Source of the DNA: Owenia fusiformis
Lineage: Eukaryota > Annelida > Polychaeta > Sabellida > Oweniidae
DNA length: 64,000 nt
Assembly (NCBI GenBank): GCA_903813345.2
Contig: CAIIXF020000001.1
Span: 41,385,366-41,449,365, forward strand
Reading direction: 5' to 3'
The notes beneath the pieces were generated by a model. It was not told where the DNA came from. It saw only the letters and a list, made by a program, of their open reading frames with translations, and did no database searches. The first letter of the stretch is position 1, and each line of letters begins with the position of its first letter. Below are positions 49,548-59,539 of the stretch, piece by piece. The position numbers and the translations under genes are program-made.

Positions 49548-50373
49548 CGGTTTGATTAGTCTTTCGCCCCTATACGCAACCCAACAACCCCCCCCCTTGG
49601 CAAAAGCTGGCTAAGCTAATAAGATATGGTAGTTTACAATATCTTTTAGAAATGGCATCTATGACTGTAAACTCAGTAGGCAGACGAAAATAAAACACAC
49701 CCTTTAATAATTCAAACATTTTGCCAGTCTGCAGGTACACATATCATCTTTAATATAATGAAGTGCAGTTAAATTTTAAATGTTTGGAACTACTTTAAAT
49801 TTAAAAAATAAGCAATCAAACGACCATATTGAAACAGTATATATAAAAATAGAAACATTTGTACATGTCCTAACTTTTGCATATTTTAGTTTGTTTTGTA
49901 GTTATTAGCTATCATATCTGTGGCCTCTTATATTTTGATGCTTCTCTGCCAGGTTATTTTCGAAAAAATTAACATGGCTGAAACTCCCTAAATTACAAAA
50001 GGCCACAGCTTTACTGCACATTATATACCTAATAACTATCTGAAATATACAAAAGTTAGGACAAGTATATATGTTTCCATTTTTTATATACTCTTGCAAT
50101 ATAGTCATTTGATTGCTTATTTTTTTTTAAATTCAAAGTAGCTCCAAACATTTAAAATTTTACTGTATATACTCACTCTCTCAGACATTTAAATAATACA
50201 ATATTGGAACAGATCAGCCAGGCATGAAATATTTTGCGTGTAAAGGATACAGTAGCTCGGTAGTGTTGTGAGAAAAACTGGTGAACATATCGTTTTATTA
50301 TGCTTGTCTTTCCTGTCCCCAGTTCACCAATTACTAGAATTTTGTACAAATGCTCTCTCTTTTCTCCGGTACT
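39442..50373 (-). CDS. RAB32: Rab32/38-family small GTPase, five recognised exons; start exon missing
   Basis: Exons in transcript order: 50373-50251, 49206-49128, 42430-42249, 40039-39896, 39558-39442. All borders are GT...AG, phases match, and they encode 214 aa to the stop. Motifs: P-loop GELGTGKTS; switch I HYRATIGVDFALK; WDIAGQERFGNMTRVYY, where Ile instead of Thr in WDxAGQE is the mark of the Rab32/38/29 group; guanine contacts NKCD and ETSAK; and C-terminal CC for geranylgeranylation. Proteins of this group direct cargo to lysosome-related organelles and act at mitochondria-ER contacts. The first listed exon opens at an acceptor (TTTTCCAG) with no in-frame ATG, so a short phase-0 exon for the variable N-terminus must lie upstream (above 50373), possibly beyond the 4.6-kb element. 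RAB38 is the alternative name in vertebrate terms; invertebrates usually have one member. Confidence 0.93.
39812..39895. repeat. ~22-bp minisatellite abutting a RAB32 splice donor
   Basis: Four copies of AACTCCTGAAAACCCCATAA. On the minus strand the donor GTAGGTTTTCAGGAG is itself the first unit, so the array starts exactly at the exon border and gives repeated TTTTCAG acceptor-like words inside the intron. Confidence 0.85.
40064..41925. repeat. Tandem array, ~145-bp unit, about 12 copies
   Basis: Each unit has TTTTTGACCTTGAGAAGGTC, 'attgaaggtcaaatgtcaaa', 'gtcagatttgaatttctgag', 'gtagatgattttgaaaa' and 'gtcaatttgaagcaagttg'. The left end is CAAGGCATTAACATGACAAA plus TGTCACCACC. The right end is a separate short array of GGACGCCAACCACC (41830-41890), then 'cggagaccataac'. 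The same ends delimit the short copy at 32985-33170. It lies in RAB32's last-but-one intron; related units flank the retrotransposon at 16.9/24.1 kb. Confidence 0.9.
42460..44390. other. RAB32 intron; no other gene seen
   Basis: Open frames such as 43712-44011 have no recognisable domain and no supporting splice context. No RNA gene was recognised. Confidence 0.4.
44396..44585. mobile_element. Short MITE, hAT-like ends
   Basis: Left end CAGGGGCAGATCTGGG and right end inverse CACTGGCGGATCTGGGG, enclosing G- and C-runs and GGCCAAATTT / AAATTTGGCC. The CAGNGGCGGATCTGG type of terminus is common among hAT-derived MITEs. I did not find a clean 8-bp target duplication. Confidence 0.6.
45058..45935. 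mobile_element. Possible inverted-repeat element with GGCGTAGGAA ends
   Basis: Left CAGGGGCGTAGGAA and right inverse CAGTGGCGTAGGAA; near each end 'caacactacgc' recurs. It also holds repeats of 'gggtgcggag'. About 0.88 kb, non-coding, no target duplication found. Confidence 0.5.
46570..47620. repeat. Tandem-repeat-bearing element with GGAC-rich end
   Basis: About five ~140-bp units with TTCACATACCAAATATGAAC, AAAATCGCTCCACTACTTTT and AAAATGGCNGCCATTTTTCA types of words. It is followed by a unique part and the tail GCCCGGACGGGCGGACAGA, closing with 'ctccgaacttcgttcgatggg'. It lies in a RAB32 intron. Confidence 0.85.
47640..48920. other. RAB32 intron; no other gene seen
   Basis: AT-rich, no recognisable exon. 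A few GATGATGATG-type short repeats occur near 47655-47710. Confidence 0.35.
48930..49140. repeat. Three-copy ~93-bp repeat containing the RAB32 exon-3 donor
   Basis: The phrase ATTACCTGCTATAT occurs at 48937, 49031 and 49123 with the shared text 'ctcaaaattaaccaccttatcccaaatta' split between them. On the minus strand it reads ATAGCAG|GTAAT, the authentic exon end and donor; the two extra copies lie inside the intron. Confidence 0.85.
49350..49615. repeat. Broken copies of the 'CCGTAGCCAGGGG' family
   Basis: 'gtcgtagccagggg' at about 49355, then 'ttctttcaaaatcaaacag' and 'ggccaaagttgtcaatgtgaaccc', matching the copy at 12723. A C-run and 'ccttggcaaaa' follow near 49590. Degraded. Confidence 0.5.
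49766..50165. mobile_element. ~400-bp MITE
   Basis: Arms CAGTTAAATTTTAAATGTTT (left) and CAGTAAAATTTTAAATGTTT (right, inverse strand) pair over about 120 bp. The core matches those at 15833-15960 and 60590-60870 in inverse or direct orientation. It lies directly downstream of the first recognised RAB32 exon, in the intron. Confidence 0.7.
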
Positions 50374-51089
50374 CTGGAAAACATGAACAAAGAGCACATT
50401 TAAAATAGGTAGGCAATTAGATGGTCTAAAGAAAATAATGAAGATGTTTTATTTAATCGTACTTATTACTATATATAATGGTACATGTAAATTTCATTAA
50501 AAATAGATTTTTAACAGTGTTTTTATGTTAAAAATAAGCTGTGAATAAATTGTCATAAACTGTCATAATAGTCTTCTGCATTTAATTTCAAGAATCACTG
50601 TTCCACAACTGGATGACTCTAACTGCAGTTAGCTTCATTCAAGATGGTGGACAAAATTCGTTCGTTTTCGATAAATCTCCAATTACAGCCAAACCAAGCT
50701 GAATCTTGATCCCAAAAGTTTCGCCATGCAAACTAATAAAGATATGATTGTAAACAACCACAAATAAAGGCTCACGCACCCGCGATATTAGAGAAATTGA
50801 AAGAAAACGGCTTCACTTAGAATGACTCTAACTGAAGTTAGTGATGACGTAGGAATGAAGCTAACTGAAACGGGGAATGAAGCTAACTCAATGGGATGAA
50901 TATATGGACGGCCCTGTCTGTTGTTATAAGATATCTAAATGTTATTGACTGTTGTTATTCACCCTTGGTATACGCAGCTGACGAAATGGACCGGTACGGG
51001 TCAAAAGCTGGACCGGTTCAGGTTAACGGTTTTATTTGAATTTAAAACTGCCATAACTTGCTCAATATTGACTTTTTTAGTTTCTAAGT

Positions 51090-51250
51090 TGAAATATATG
51101 ATGCCTCTGAATGATTTTAAGTTCCCTAAATTTTTACAGATTTTTAAACGAAACAAATTCTCGAGAGAAGACCAAAAATAGCATTTAGAGATTTTTGTTC
51201 CGTTTAAAAATCTGTAAAAATTTGGGGTACTTAAAATCATTCGGAGGGAT
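51090..51250. repeat. Hairpin inside the 4.6-kb element
   Basis: CTCTGAATGATTTTAAGT and 'aatttttacagatttttaaac' on the left pair with their near inverses on the right (about 51197-51248). The loop is about 45 bp. Confidence 0.75.
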
Positions 51251-51309
51251 CATATATTCCAAATTAGACACGAAGAGATCTCACTATGTATGAATAGGTA
51301 CCAAACCTA

Positions 51310-53880
51310 TCGCAACCACTAACTTGTATCTAAACTCCACGATACACCAAAACCCAACACAACCTGCTACTCAATATACAACCTACCACAACCAACCATT
51401 ACAACCTACCACAACCAACCATTACAACCAAGCACAACCCATAAGATCCCCAACAACGCAACACAACCAATGTCTGAAGAATTAGAACGCAGCTGAACTC
51501 ACAATTACCAAGAACACAACCCACTGTCAAATTAGCACAACACAATTTGGCACAACCACACAACCAAAGCAAACTATCAAAACACAATCAGGAACAACCA
51601 AACTAAAACCCCAACACAGAGAGATCACACAACACTACCGAACACAACCAAATAAACTCACCCGACTAGGCACAACCGACCACCTATATTAACATAATCG
51701 GGCACAACCCGCCACCACCCCTCATTTAACGATCTGGCACAACCAACCACACAACACAATCGGACTCAACCAGATACCTCACCTGACTGGGCACAACCTG
51801 CCCCCCGACCAGCATAACAAAATCACAACATAACACAACGCATTTTAAAATTAACATAACACAATGAGGCACAACTCGAAACCAGAGGCTAAATAAACAA
51901 CCAGACACAACCAGACTACAAGCCAACAACACAATACGACACAAACCAATACTACAACCTTAGTTTAACCTCCGAAAGCACAACCAATTGTCAAATATAC
52001 GCAACACAATTTGGCACAACCAAATAATAAAACAACAAAACCAAAACACAACCCATTTTTGACGAAGAACAACACAATTTTACACAATCAAAACACAATC
52101 AGGCACAACAAAACTGGAATACCAAAACACCCAACCAACACTCTCTGAAAACAACACCACTTGTATCTAAACTCCACGATACACCAAAACCCAATTCGGC
52201 ATAACCTGCTACTCAATATACAACCTATCACAACCAAACATTACAACCAAGCACAATCAATAAGATCATCAACAACGCAACACAACCAATGTCTGAAGAA
52301 TTAGAACGCAGCTGAACTCACAATTACCAAGAACACAACCAACTGTCAAATTAGCACAACACAATTTGGCACAACCACACAACCAAAGCAAACTATCAAA
52401 ACACAATCAGGAACAACCAAACTAAAACCCCAACACAGAGAGATCACACAACACAACCGAACACAACCAAATAAACTCACCCGACTAGGCACAACCGACC
52501 ACCTATCTTAACATAATCGGGCACAACCCGCCACCACCCCTCATTTACCGATCAGGCACAACCAACCACATAACACAATCGGACTCAACCAGATACCTAA
52601 CCTGACTGGGCACAACCTGCCCCCCGACCAGCATAACAAAATCACAACATAACACAACGCATTTTAAAATTAACATAACACAATAAGGCACAACTCGAAA
52701 CCAGGCTAAATAAACAACCAGACACAACCCAACTACAAGCCAACAACACAATACGACACAACCCAATACTACAACCTTAGTTTAACCTCCGAAAACACAA
52801 CCAATTGTCAAATATACGCATCACAATTTGGCACAACCAAATAATAAAACAACAAAACCAAAACACAACCCATTATCGACGAAGAACAACACAATTTTAC
52901 ACAAAACAATCAAAACACAATCAGGCACAACCAAACTGGAACACAAAAACACCCAACCAACACTCTCTGAAAACAACACCAATCACGCAACACAATCTGA
53001 TACAACCACATACTTCATCCTACTGGGCACAACCCGCTACCGACCAGCACAACACAATTACAACATAACACAACGCATTTTAAAATTAACATAACACAAT
53101 AAGGCACAACTCGAAACCAGGCTAAATAAACAACCAGACACAACCCAACTACAAGCCAACAACACAATACGACACAACCCAATACTACAACCTTAGTTTA
53201 ACCTCCGAAAACACAACCAATTGTCAAATATACGCAACACAATTTGGCACAACCAAATAATAAAACAACAAAACCAAAACACAACCCATTATTGACGAAG
53301 AACAACACAATTTTACACAAAACAATCAAAACACAATCAGGCACAACCAAACTGGAACACAAAAACACCCAACCAACACTCTCTGAAAACAACACCAATC
53401 ACGCAACACAATCTGATACAACCACATACTTCATCCTACTGGGCACAACCCGCTACCGACCAGCACAACACAATTACAACATAACACAACCACTTTGAAA
53501 TTAATATAACTTAATGAGACACAACCCGATACCAAACTTACACAACACAACCAGGCTCAACCAGACAAACAACCACCAAAACACAATCGATTATCAAACT
53601 AACACAATGGAACACAACCAAACAACAAACCAACACAATACAACATAGCCAACGAGACCGAATTCAAATCAACCCATTGTTGAATCATTACAACACAACC
53701 TGACACCAACCACAGTAACAGAGTCAGTCACAACCCAATACTAAATCAATTAAATTACACTATTAAATACAATCAGGCACAATCTACAAACACAACCAAA
53801 CTATGATACCAATTTACTTAGCACCCAACTAACTGTCTCCAACTGGAGACAATCCCAAAACAAAACCTAACCCAGCAAAA
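51310..53880. repeat. A/C-rich satellite core (degenerate CACAACC words) with 837- and 416-bp repeats
   Basis: About 2.5 kb in which the plus strand is nearly all A and C, built from CACAACC-like words. An 837-bp unit starting ACTTGTATCTAAACTCCACG is repeated (51322 and 52159), and a 416-bp unit containing GGCACAACTCGAAACCAG is repeated at about 52683 and 53099. Open frames here are a by-product of the skew and not genes. Confidence 0.85.
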
Positions 53881-53939
53881 CAACATTCTTTAGAAACCAA
53901 TAACAATCCCGCGAAACGCGTAACCTGAACAGGAAAAAG

Positions 53940-54480
53940 TAACCCTCACTATATTCTTAACCTTTTTTCTTTGGCCGCTGATGAGAAACATATCATGGAA
54001 TACCCCCATGAGTTCGAAACATCTTGGGCCCTTATTATGACCAACATATAAGGGAGAGGATCCGCAACAGGATCGAGATGTCCGGCCGCTCTACATTAAT
54101 GACAATAGGAGATGTCACCACTAATGGCATCATCCTAGGATCAACTAAATATACTCTACCTGTCACATAAGAACTGACAATGGTTTGGGGAAACTTAGAT
54201 ACTAGACCATATCTCCCAGGTCCAATCAACGAGACCTCTAACCAATTGACACAGATTGCATGACCATGCGTGTCCATAAAAGGTAATGTCTCAAGACATG
54301 GTCTAAGCCACCACTCCCAACACTATACACCACACCAACTACTTAATATCTACACAGAACAATTAACCACCAGTATCATGGGAAGGCATCATCTGTGGTC
54401 ACGTGGTTACATAACAAGACAAAGCCCAGTGCGTATGACAAAACACAGTCTCTCACAAATAATCTAATTAATTAAGGAAA
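53940..54480. other. Unique block inside the 4.6-kb element
   Basis: Base composition returns to normal. A minus-strand open frame (54035-54277, 80 codons) has no recognised homologue. It might be a captured host fragment or a decayed transposase piece; I cannot tell. Confidence 0.3.
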
Positions 54481-54724
54481 TGTGTTCGAAGTTTAAAAAA
54501 GGGAGAATAAGAAGGTGAATTCTGTCATAGGCAATAATTTAGTAAACCGTATACACTTATATTATTTTGATAATGCTGCACTGAACAAATAAAAATGAAC
54601 ATTGCCTTTAACTGCATGTCTTCAATATTCAGGTTGTTACATCATTGTATACAATATTGTTGCTTCACGATAAAAGAGACCCTTTTATCCATCATTCGCT
54701 TACAATTTAGAATGATAATATTCT

Positions 54725-54900
54725 CCGGTGCTATTCGAATCGGGGGGGGGGTGCTTTTTGATAGTTTTGTTTAGAAAATCGTGCGAAAAGTGCTCAGAGT
54801 GGTGAAAACCTGCGGGAATTTGAAATAATTTCTGGCCAGGGAGGGGGAAACTACCGAACCTCCAGCTTCCCCTGGTTACGGAACTGCCTATTGGTAATTT
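54725..54900. mobile_element. Old copy of the CCGTAGCCAGG MITE nested in the 4.6-kb element
   Basis: Inverse orientation: CAGTTCCGTAACCAGGGG at the right side, with 'ttttcaccactctgagcacttttc' matching the phrase in the 12.7- and 55.4-kb copies. More diverged than the 55.4-kb copy. Confidence 0.55.
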
Positions 54901-55353
54901 GTATAGCCCATTATAAATCTCCATTCAGTTAGAGTCATCAATGGTGAAATCTGTGTTGGAGTTAGCTTCATTATCAACCTCAGTTAGAGTCATTCTAAGT
55001 GAAGCCGTTTTCTTTCAATTTCTCTAATATCACGGGTGCTTGAGCCTTTATTTGTGGTTGTTTACAATTATATCTTTTTTAGTTTGCATGGCGAAACTTT
55101 TGGGATCAAGATTCAGCTTGGTTTGGCTGTAATTGGAGATTTATCGAAAACGAACGAATTTTGTCCACCATCTTGAATGAAGCTAACTGCAGTTAGAGTC
55201 ATCCAGTTGTGGAACAGTGAGAATGAAACACTGTACCTATCATTTTTCAACACATACACATAAATTAATATAAGGTTTGCCAGGGTTGTACATTTATCTG
55301 AGTTTTGTTCTTGATAAAAGTGTTGTTCCTATTGGCAAAATTCAACTTGGTTG

Positions 55354-55530
55354 CAGGCCCGTAGCCAGGATTTGCCAAGGGGGGTCCACTTTTTGGAGAT
55401 TCCAGGGGGGTTCACTTTTGACAATTTTGGTCCAAAAACGGCCAAAATCATTTAAAAAGTGCTCCGAATGGTGAAAAACTGCATGACTTTGAAAGAATTT
55501 CGAACCCCCCCCCCCCCTGGCTACCGGCCT
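55354..55530. mobile_element. Complete 177-bp MITE, CAGGCC-GTAGCCAGG ends
   Basis: Ends CAGGCCCGTAGCCAGG and, inverse, CAGGCCGGTAGCCAGG. GGTTG is found on both sides (55349-55353, 55531-55535). A long C run precedes the right end. Same family as fragments at 12723, 49350 and 54725. Confidence 0.75.
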
Positions 55531-55559
55531 GGGTTGTATCATTCAAATTTTCTCATGTA

Positions 55560-56440
55560 CCTGACCAGACAAAAAACATAAAGCTGTCATAATTCTGGTT
55601 TAATTATGATGACTGGGTGTAACTCGATTCTTTTGTGGTTTTGGAGTGTAATCTGATACAATTTATTACATTTAGAAAATCCATTGCACATCTTTGACTT
55701 AATATTGTAGATACTTTATAGTTCAGCAAGTCATGGTTTGATTGTGTATAAGTTTTATAAATTATTACCTTTTAGTCTATTTTGAATATGCAATAAAATG
55801 TGTTTCACCTTCCATGATTTAATAACATGGACCCGATGAGTTTTTCATGTTTAATCATGAAAATCAACATTTTTCAAGAGGTATCAAGTTTCTAGTTTGA
55901 TGTGATGTAGTAATGTTAGGGCACAGAAAATTGTCAAGGAGTTGAATTCTAGATGCAATGAAGGCCTTATATGTGCCACCATATTGCTCCCAAAGAACTT
56001 GGACCTACATTCACTTTGGTAATGTTCGTCAATCCAATTTAAAATGTATTTCCAACATTGACTCACTAAACTAAAGTGAACTCTTCAGCAAGTTCAGACT
56101 TCCGGAACTTTTGTCACGATGCAAGAGAACTTAGCAGATGAATATTAGAATGGATTGAGATTAATGAAAGAATTGAGATTGATGACCTTTAACTTTGTCA
56201 GTTGTCACGTACATGAAAAGCCAAATGAATGTTGAACTGAGAGCCATACAGGATGTGGTAAATGTAGTTATCATCATCAAGTTAGAATTGAAAGTTGGAG
56301 TTCTTTTCGTTTGAGAAAGACCATATTTTGAATCCCGGGTTTGAATCAAGCGATCGAGAAAATATGATTAGAGTTTTCCATTCCAGTTCTTCTCGTTTTC
56401 CTTTTATCAGTGTTCATGCGATTATTGGCGCAATTATGAT
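55560..56440. other. No gene seen
   Basis: Upstream of RAB32's first recognised exon on the minus strand; the missing start exon could lie here but no ATG exon with a phase-0 donor was convincing. Confidence 0.3.
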
Positions 56441-56449
56441 GCTTTAGGG

Positions 56450-56963
56450 TTACCTTCTTCTAAGGCCACTGTATCGTGGCCTTCCAGTACAGATATATTC
56501 CTGCATGAACAACTGGTCATGTCGTAATCATAAAATTTGAAATCATATGTCCGCCATTTTTCCACATCACAATTTGAATTGCGAGTTTTGGTCTTATTAC
56601 CTCACCAAAAATTCCAAAACACACACAAAGTGATCAGTGTATTAGTTCACATCTTCTGGATCGCTAACTTAGAATTTACAGCCAGTTACTAATGTCAGAC
56701 GTAACGACATTTCGTCCAGTTTTCGAACATCGCCATTTTTCTTGGAGCCATTTTGTTTTAATTTTAGATGAAATCCTGATGAAATCATGTCATATCTCAT
56801 CAAGGAGCCGAGCTGGGTCCGGTTTGATTAATGATTTATTTATCTGGCGATTTTTAAAATATTCAATAAATTTATGACACCCCGGCAGCTTTTTTCAAAT
56901 AGAGTTCACAGTATTCCAGATGAATCCCCTCTAGCCAAGTATTGGCTAGAGACTCGAGTAACT
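56450..56963. repeat. Direct repeat copy A (~514 bp) with exon-like edge
   Basis: Matches 58996-59512 along its whole length with few differences. On the minus strand it ends GAAGAAG|GTAACC, a potential exon-donor border, and similarity stops right after GTAA. A short frame (minus 56520-56454) reads MTSCSCRNIS...DTVALEEG. See copy B. Confidence 0.8.
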
Positions 56964-57243
56964 TTAGGGCACTTGCTACAGGTTTTCACTGGTAAATATT
57001 CACATTTGCTGTTTAGTGTTTTTTTCAAAATTCAAAAATGCTTCCAATTTTGTAGACCTAATAAACTCGATTTAGCTTATCTGTGGATATGAAAAGAGCC
57101 ATCGAGAATTGGCAACCACAAAAACATAATATCATGATATTGTCAGAAGTATTATCTTATTAATTCGTAATAAGGAAAAAGATATATTACCATTTTTAGC
57201 TCAATTATTCCTGGTTGAAGTTCATCACATGATTTGGAGACCC

Positions 57244-58540
57244 TATCTGTTGCAAGACTAACGCCTGGCGTAACCGTCACCATGTTATTCAGTGTTTTTT
57301 AAGTAGCGCAAGGATCCTGCCATGACCGTGGTAATGTTATCGTGAAAGCCTGGTATAACCGCGACAATGCTGTATTATATTAAAATGCCTGCCATGACCG
57401 TGGTAGTGTAATCGTGTAAGCATGTCGCGACCGTAACCTTTATATGACATTAATGACCTTTATGTTCGCCCGTTGGTGTTTGTATTTTTTATGGATAAAT
57501 CTTATTTATTGATCATTATAGAAAGTATATGCTTTCGAATCGAAGCTCCTTGAATGAGAGTAGAGATATAGTTTGTTAGCAAATTATTTATGAGTAAAAA
57601 TTAGGTTTTCGTTGTGAAATTAATACACATTTTTCGTAGTCTTTATTTACATCTTTAAGGTAGTTAAACACGAAGAAAAATTGTCATTACGGTGTTCTCA
57701 TGCTACTTTAAATACAACCACGGTCATGAGAGGCCTTGCAACTATTGTCACGGTCATATCAGGCTTTAACCTTACCACGGTCATGACAGGCTTTAACCTT
57801 ACCACGGTCATGACAGGCTTTAACATTCTGACGGTCATGACAGGCCTTTCAATCATTATTACGGTCATATAATATATACGGCAATATAACATAATATTGT
57901 CACGGTCATGGCAGGCTTTACAAGCATTGTCACGGTCATGACAGGCCTTGCAATATAATATAGCATTACCACGGTCACGACAGGCCTTGAAATATAATAT
58001 AGCATTGTCACGGTCATGACAGGCCTTGCAAGCATTGTCACGGTCATGACAGGCCTTGCAACCATTGTCACGGTCATACGGGGCTTTAACATTACCACGG
58101 TCATGACAGGCCTTGCAATATAATATAGCATTAGCACGGTCACGACAGGCCTTGTAATATAATATAGCATTGTCACGGTCATGACAGGCCTTGCAAGCAT
58201 TGTCACGGTCATGACAGGCCTTGCAAGCATTGTCACGGTCATATCAGGCTTCAGCATTAGCACAGTCTTGACAGGCATTACAACCATATTCATTACAGGC
58301 CTTGCAATATAATATAGCATTGTCCCGGTCATGACAGGCCTCGCAACCATTGTCACGGTCATACGGGGCTTTAACATTACCACGGTCATGACAGGCCTTG
58401 CAATATAATACAGCGTTGTCACGGTTATACCAGGCTTACAAAATAACACTGCCACGGTCATGGCAGGATCCTTGCGCTACTTAAAAAACACCGAATAACA
58501 TGGTGACGGTTACACCAGGCGTTAGTCTTGCAATAGATAG
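57244..58540. mobile_element. Inverted-repeat element carrying a CGGTCATGAC satellite
   Basis: Terminal arms of about 95 bp: left TTGCAAGACTAACGCCTGG...AAGTAGCGCAAGGATCCTGC and the right arm its inverse (about 58445-58540), with few differences. TA-like flanks are possible (CCCTATCT / AGATAGC). Inside, 57715-58460 is a tandem array of about 24-30-bp units. No transposase. Confidence 0.8.
57715..58460. repeat. Satellite array, ~24-30-bp units CACGGTCATGACAGGCCTTG
   Basis: About 25-30 copies; several include AATATAATATAGCATT spacers, giving higher-order units. GTCATGAC is palindromic. The minus-strand open frame through it (57865-58461) is merely the repeat read in a frame without stops. Confidence 0.9.
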
Positions 58541-58995
58541 CATGTGGAGATTTGTTGGGGCTTTCCTAAAATTACGTCATCAGATAACTTCCGGGTTTTT
58601 CTTTTTACTATTTGCTCGTGATTTAGTCCAAGCAATCAGATACTGTGATGCTGACATATAGAACTACACTTCCTCTAGTGAATAGACAATCTCTATAGCA
58701 AACAAACCATCACGAATTCCATTATATTGACTTTAAGTGTATAATAATCTGCGCATGCGCCAGTTTTGGAATCCTAACTTCCGGTAAGAAGTTAAAAAAA
58801 TTTGTGGTCACTTCTTTACTGATTTTCTAAATATGCAGCCACTGGGAATGATCAAGTACTATTATTATCGACATGAAGTAACTATATAACAATCTGATGA
58901 ATTATACATACACTTTGTGTGTCCTGGGCTGAGTCCTAGGTGTTTTAATTTTTCGAATAATTTTTGAATTTTTTTCTAGGCCTAGACTCATAGAC

Positions 58996-59512
58996 TTACC
59001 TTCTTCTAAGGCCACTGTATCGTAGCCTTCCATTAAAGATATATTCCTGCATGAACAACTGATCATGTCGTAATCATAAAATTTGAAATCATATGTCCGC
59101 CATTTTTCCACATCACAATTTGAATTGCGAGTTTTGGTCTTATTACCTCACCAAAAATTCCAAAACACTCATAAAGTGATCAGTGTATTAGTTCACATCT
59201 TCTGGATCGCTAACTTAGAATTTACAGCCAGTTACTAATGTCAGACGTTAGCGACATTTTGTCCAGTTTTCGAACATCCCCATTTTTCTTGGAGCCATTT
59301 TGTTTTAATTTTAGACGAAATCCTGATGAAATCATGTCATATCTCATCAAGGAGCCGAGCAGGTTCTGTTTTAATTAATGATTTACTTATCTGGCGATTT
59401 TTAAAATATTCAATAAATTTATGACGCGGCGGCCAGCTTTTTTCATATGGAGTTCACAGTATTCCAGATGAAATCACCTCTAGCCAAGTATTGGCTAGAG
59501 ACTCGAGTAACT
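58996..59512. repeat. Direct repeat copy B (~517 bp) with exon-like edge
   Basis: Near-identical to copy A. On the minus strand it ends GAAGAAG|GTAAGT, a better donor than copy A. Its short frame (minus 59066-59000) reads MISCSCRNISLMEG.DTVALEEG with conservative changes relative to copy A. It could be a duplicated first exon plus promoter, or a mobile sequence. The phase-1 end does not fit the phase-0 start of RAB32's first recognised exon. Confidence 0.75.
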
Positions 59513-59539
59513 ATAGACTAGGCCTACTACAGTAAATTA

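Larger units (their letters stand above)
50596..55219. mobile_element. 4.6-kb non-autonomous DNA element with CACTGTT termini and 5-bp target duplication
   Basis: Terminal inverted repeats of about 245 bp (50596-50840 and 54975-55219) have only a handful of mismatches. They start CACTGTTCCACAACTGG and include the perfect palindrome CTAACTGCAGTTAG. AGAAT is duplicated directly outside (50591-50595 and 55220-55224). A 5-bp duplication with CAC-initial ends is the pattern of Transib and RAG-like transposons (CACWRTG termini). EnSpm/CACTA elements also start CACT but make 2-4-bp duplications. No transposase frame is visible. The inside holds a hairpin (51100-51250), an A/C-rich satellite (51310-53880), a unique block (53940-54480) and an old nested MITE (54720-54900). 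Confidence 0.8.

Noticed and set aside
52545-53498. Several 70-90-codon frames in the A/C-rich array, both strands
   Set aside because: The strand skew removes stop codons; translations are low-complexity (Thr/Asn/Gln or Val/Leu/Cys) and repeat with the DNA units.
54035-54277. 80-codon frame inside the 4.6-kb element as a transposase remnant
   Set aside because: No catalytic motif or known domain could be recognised; kept only as an unassigned block.
57865-58461. 198-codon minus-strand frame with ARPVMTV repeats
   Set aside because: It is a satellite read in a stop-free frame; other phases of the same array are open too.
59000-59066. Exon-like piece as the missing RAB32 first exon
   Set aside because: It ends in phase 1; the phase-0 frame needed by RAB32 has a TAG just before the donor.
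56450-59512. Direct repeats read as LTRs of a retrotransposon
   Set aside because: No TG...CA ends, no primer-binding site or polypurine tract, no pol frame between, and the interval is occupied by an inverted-repeat element.
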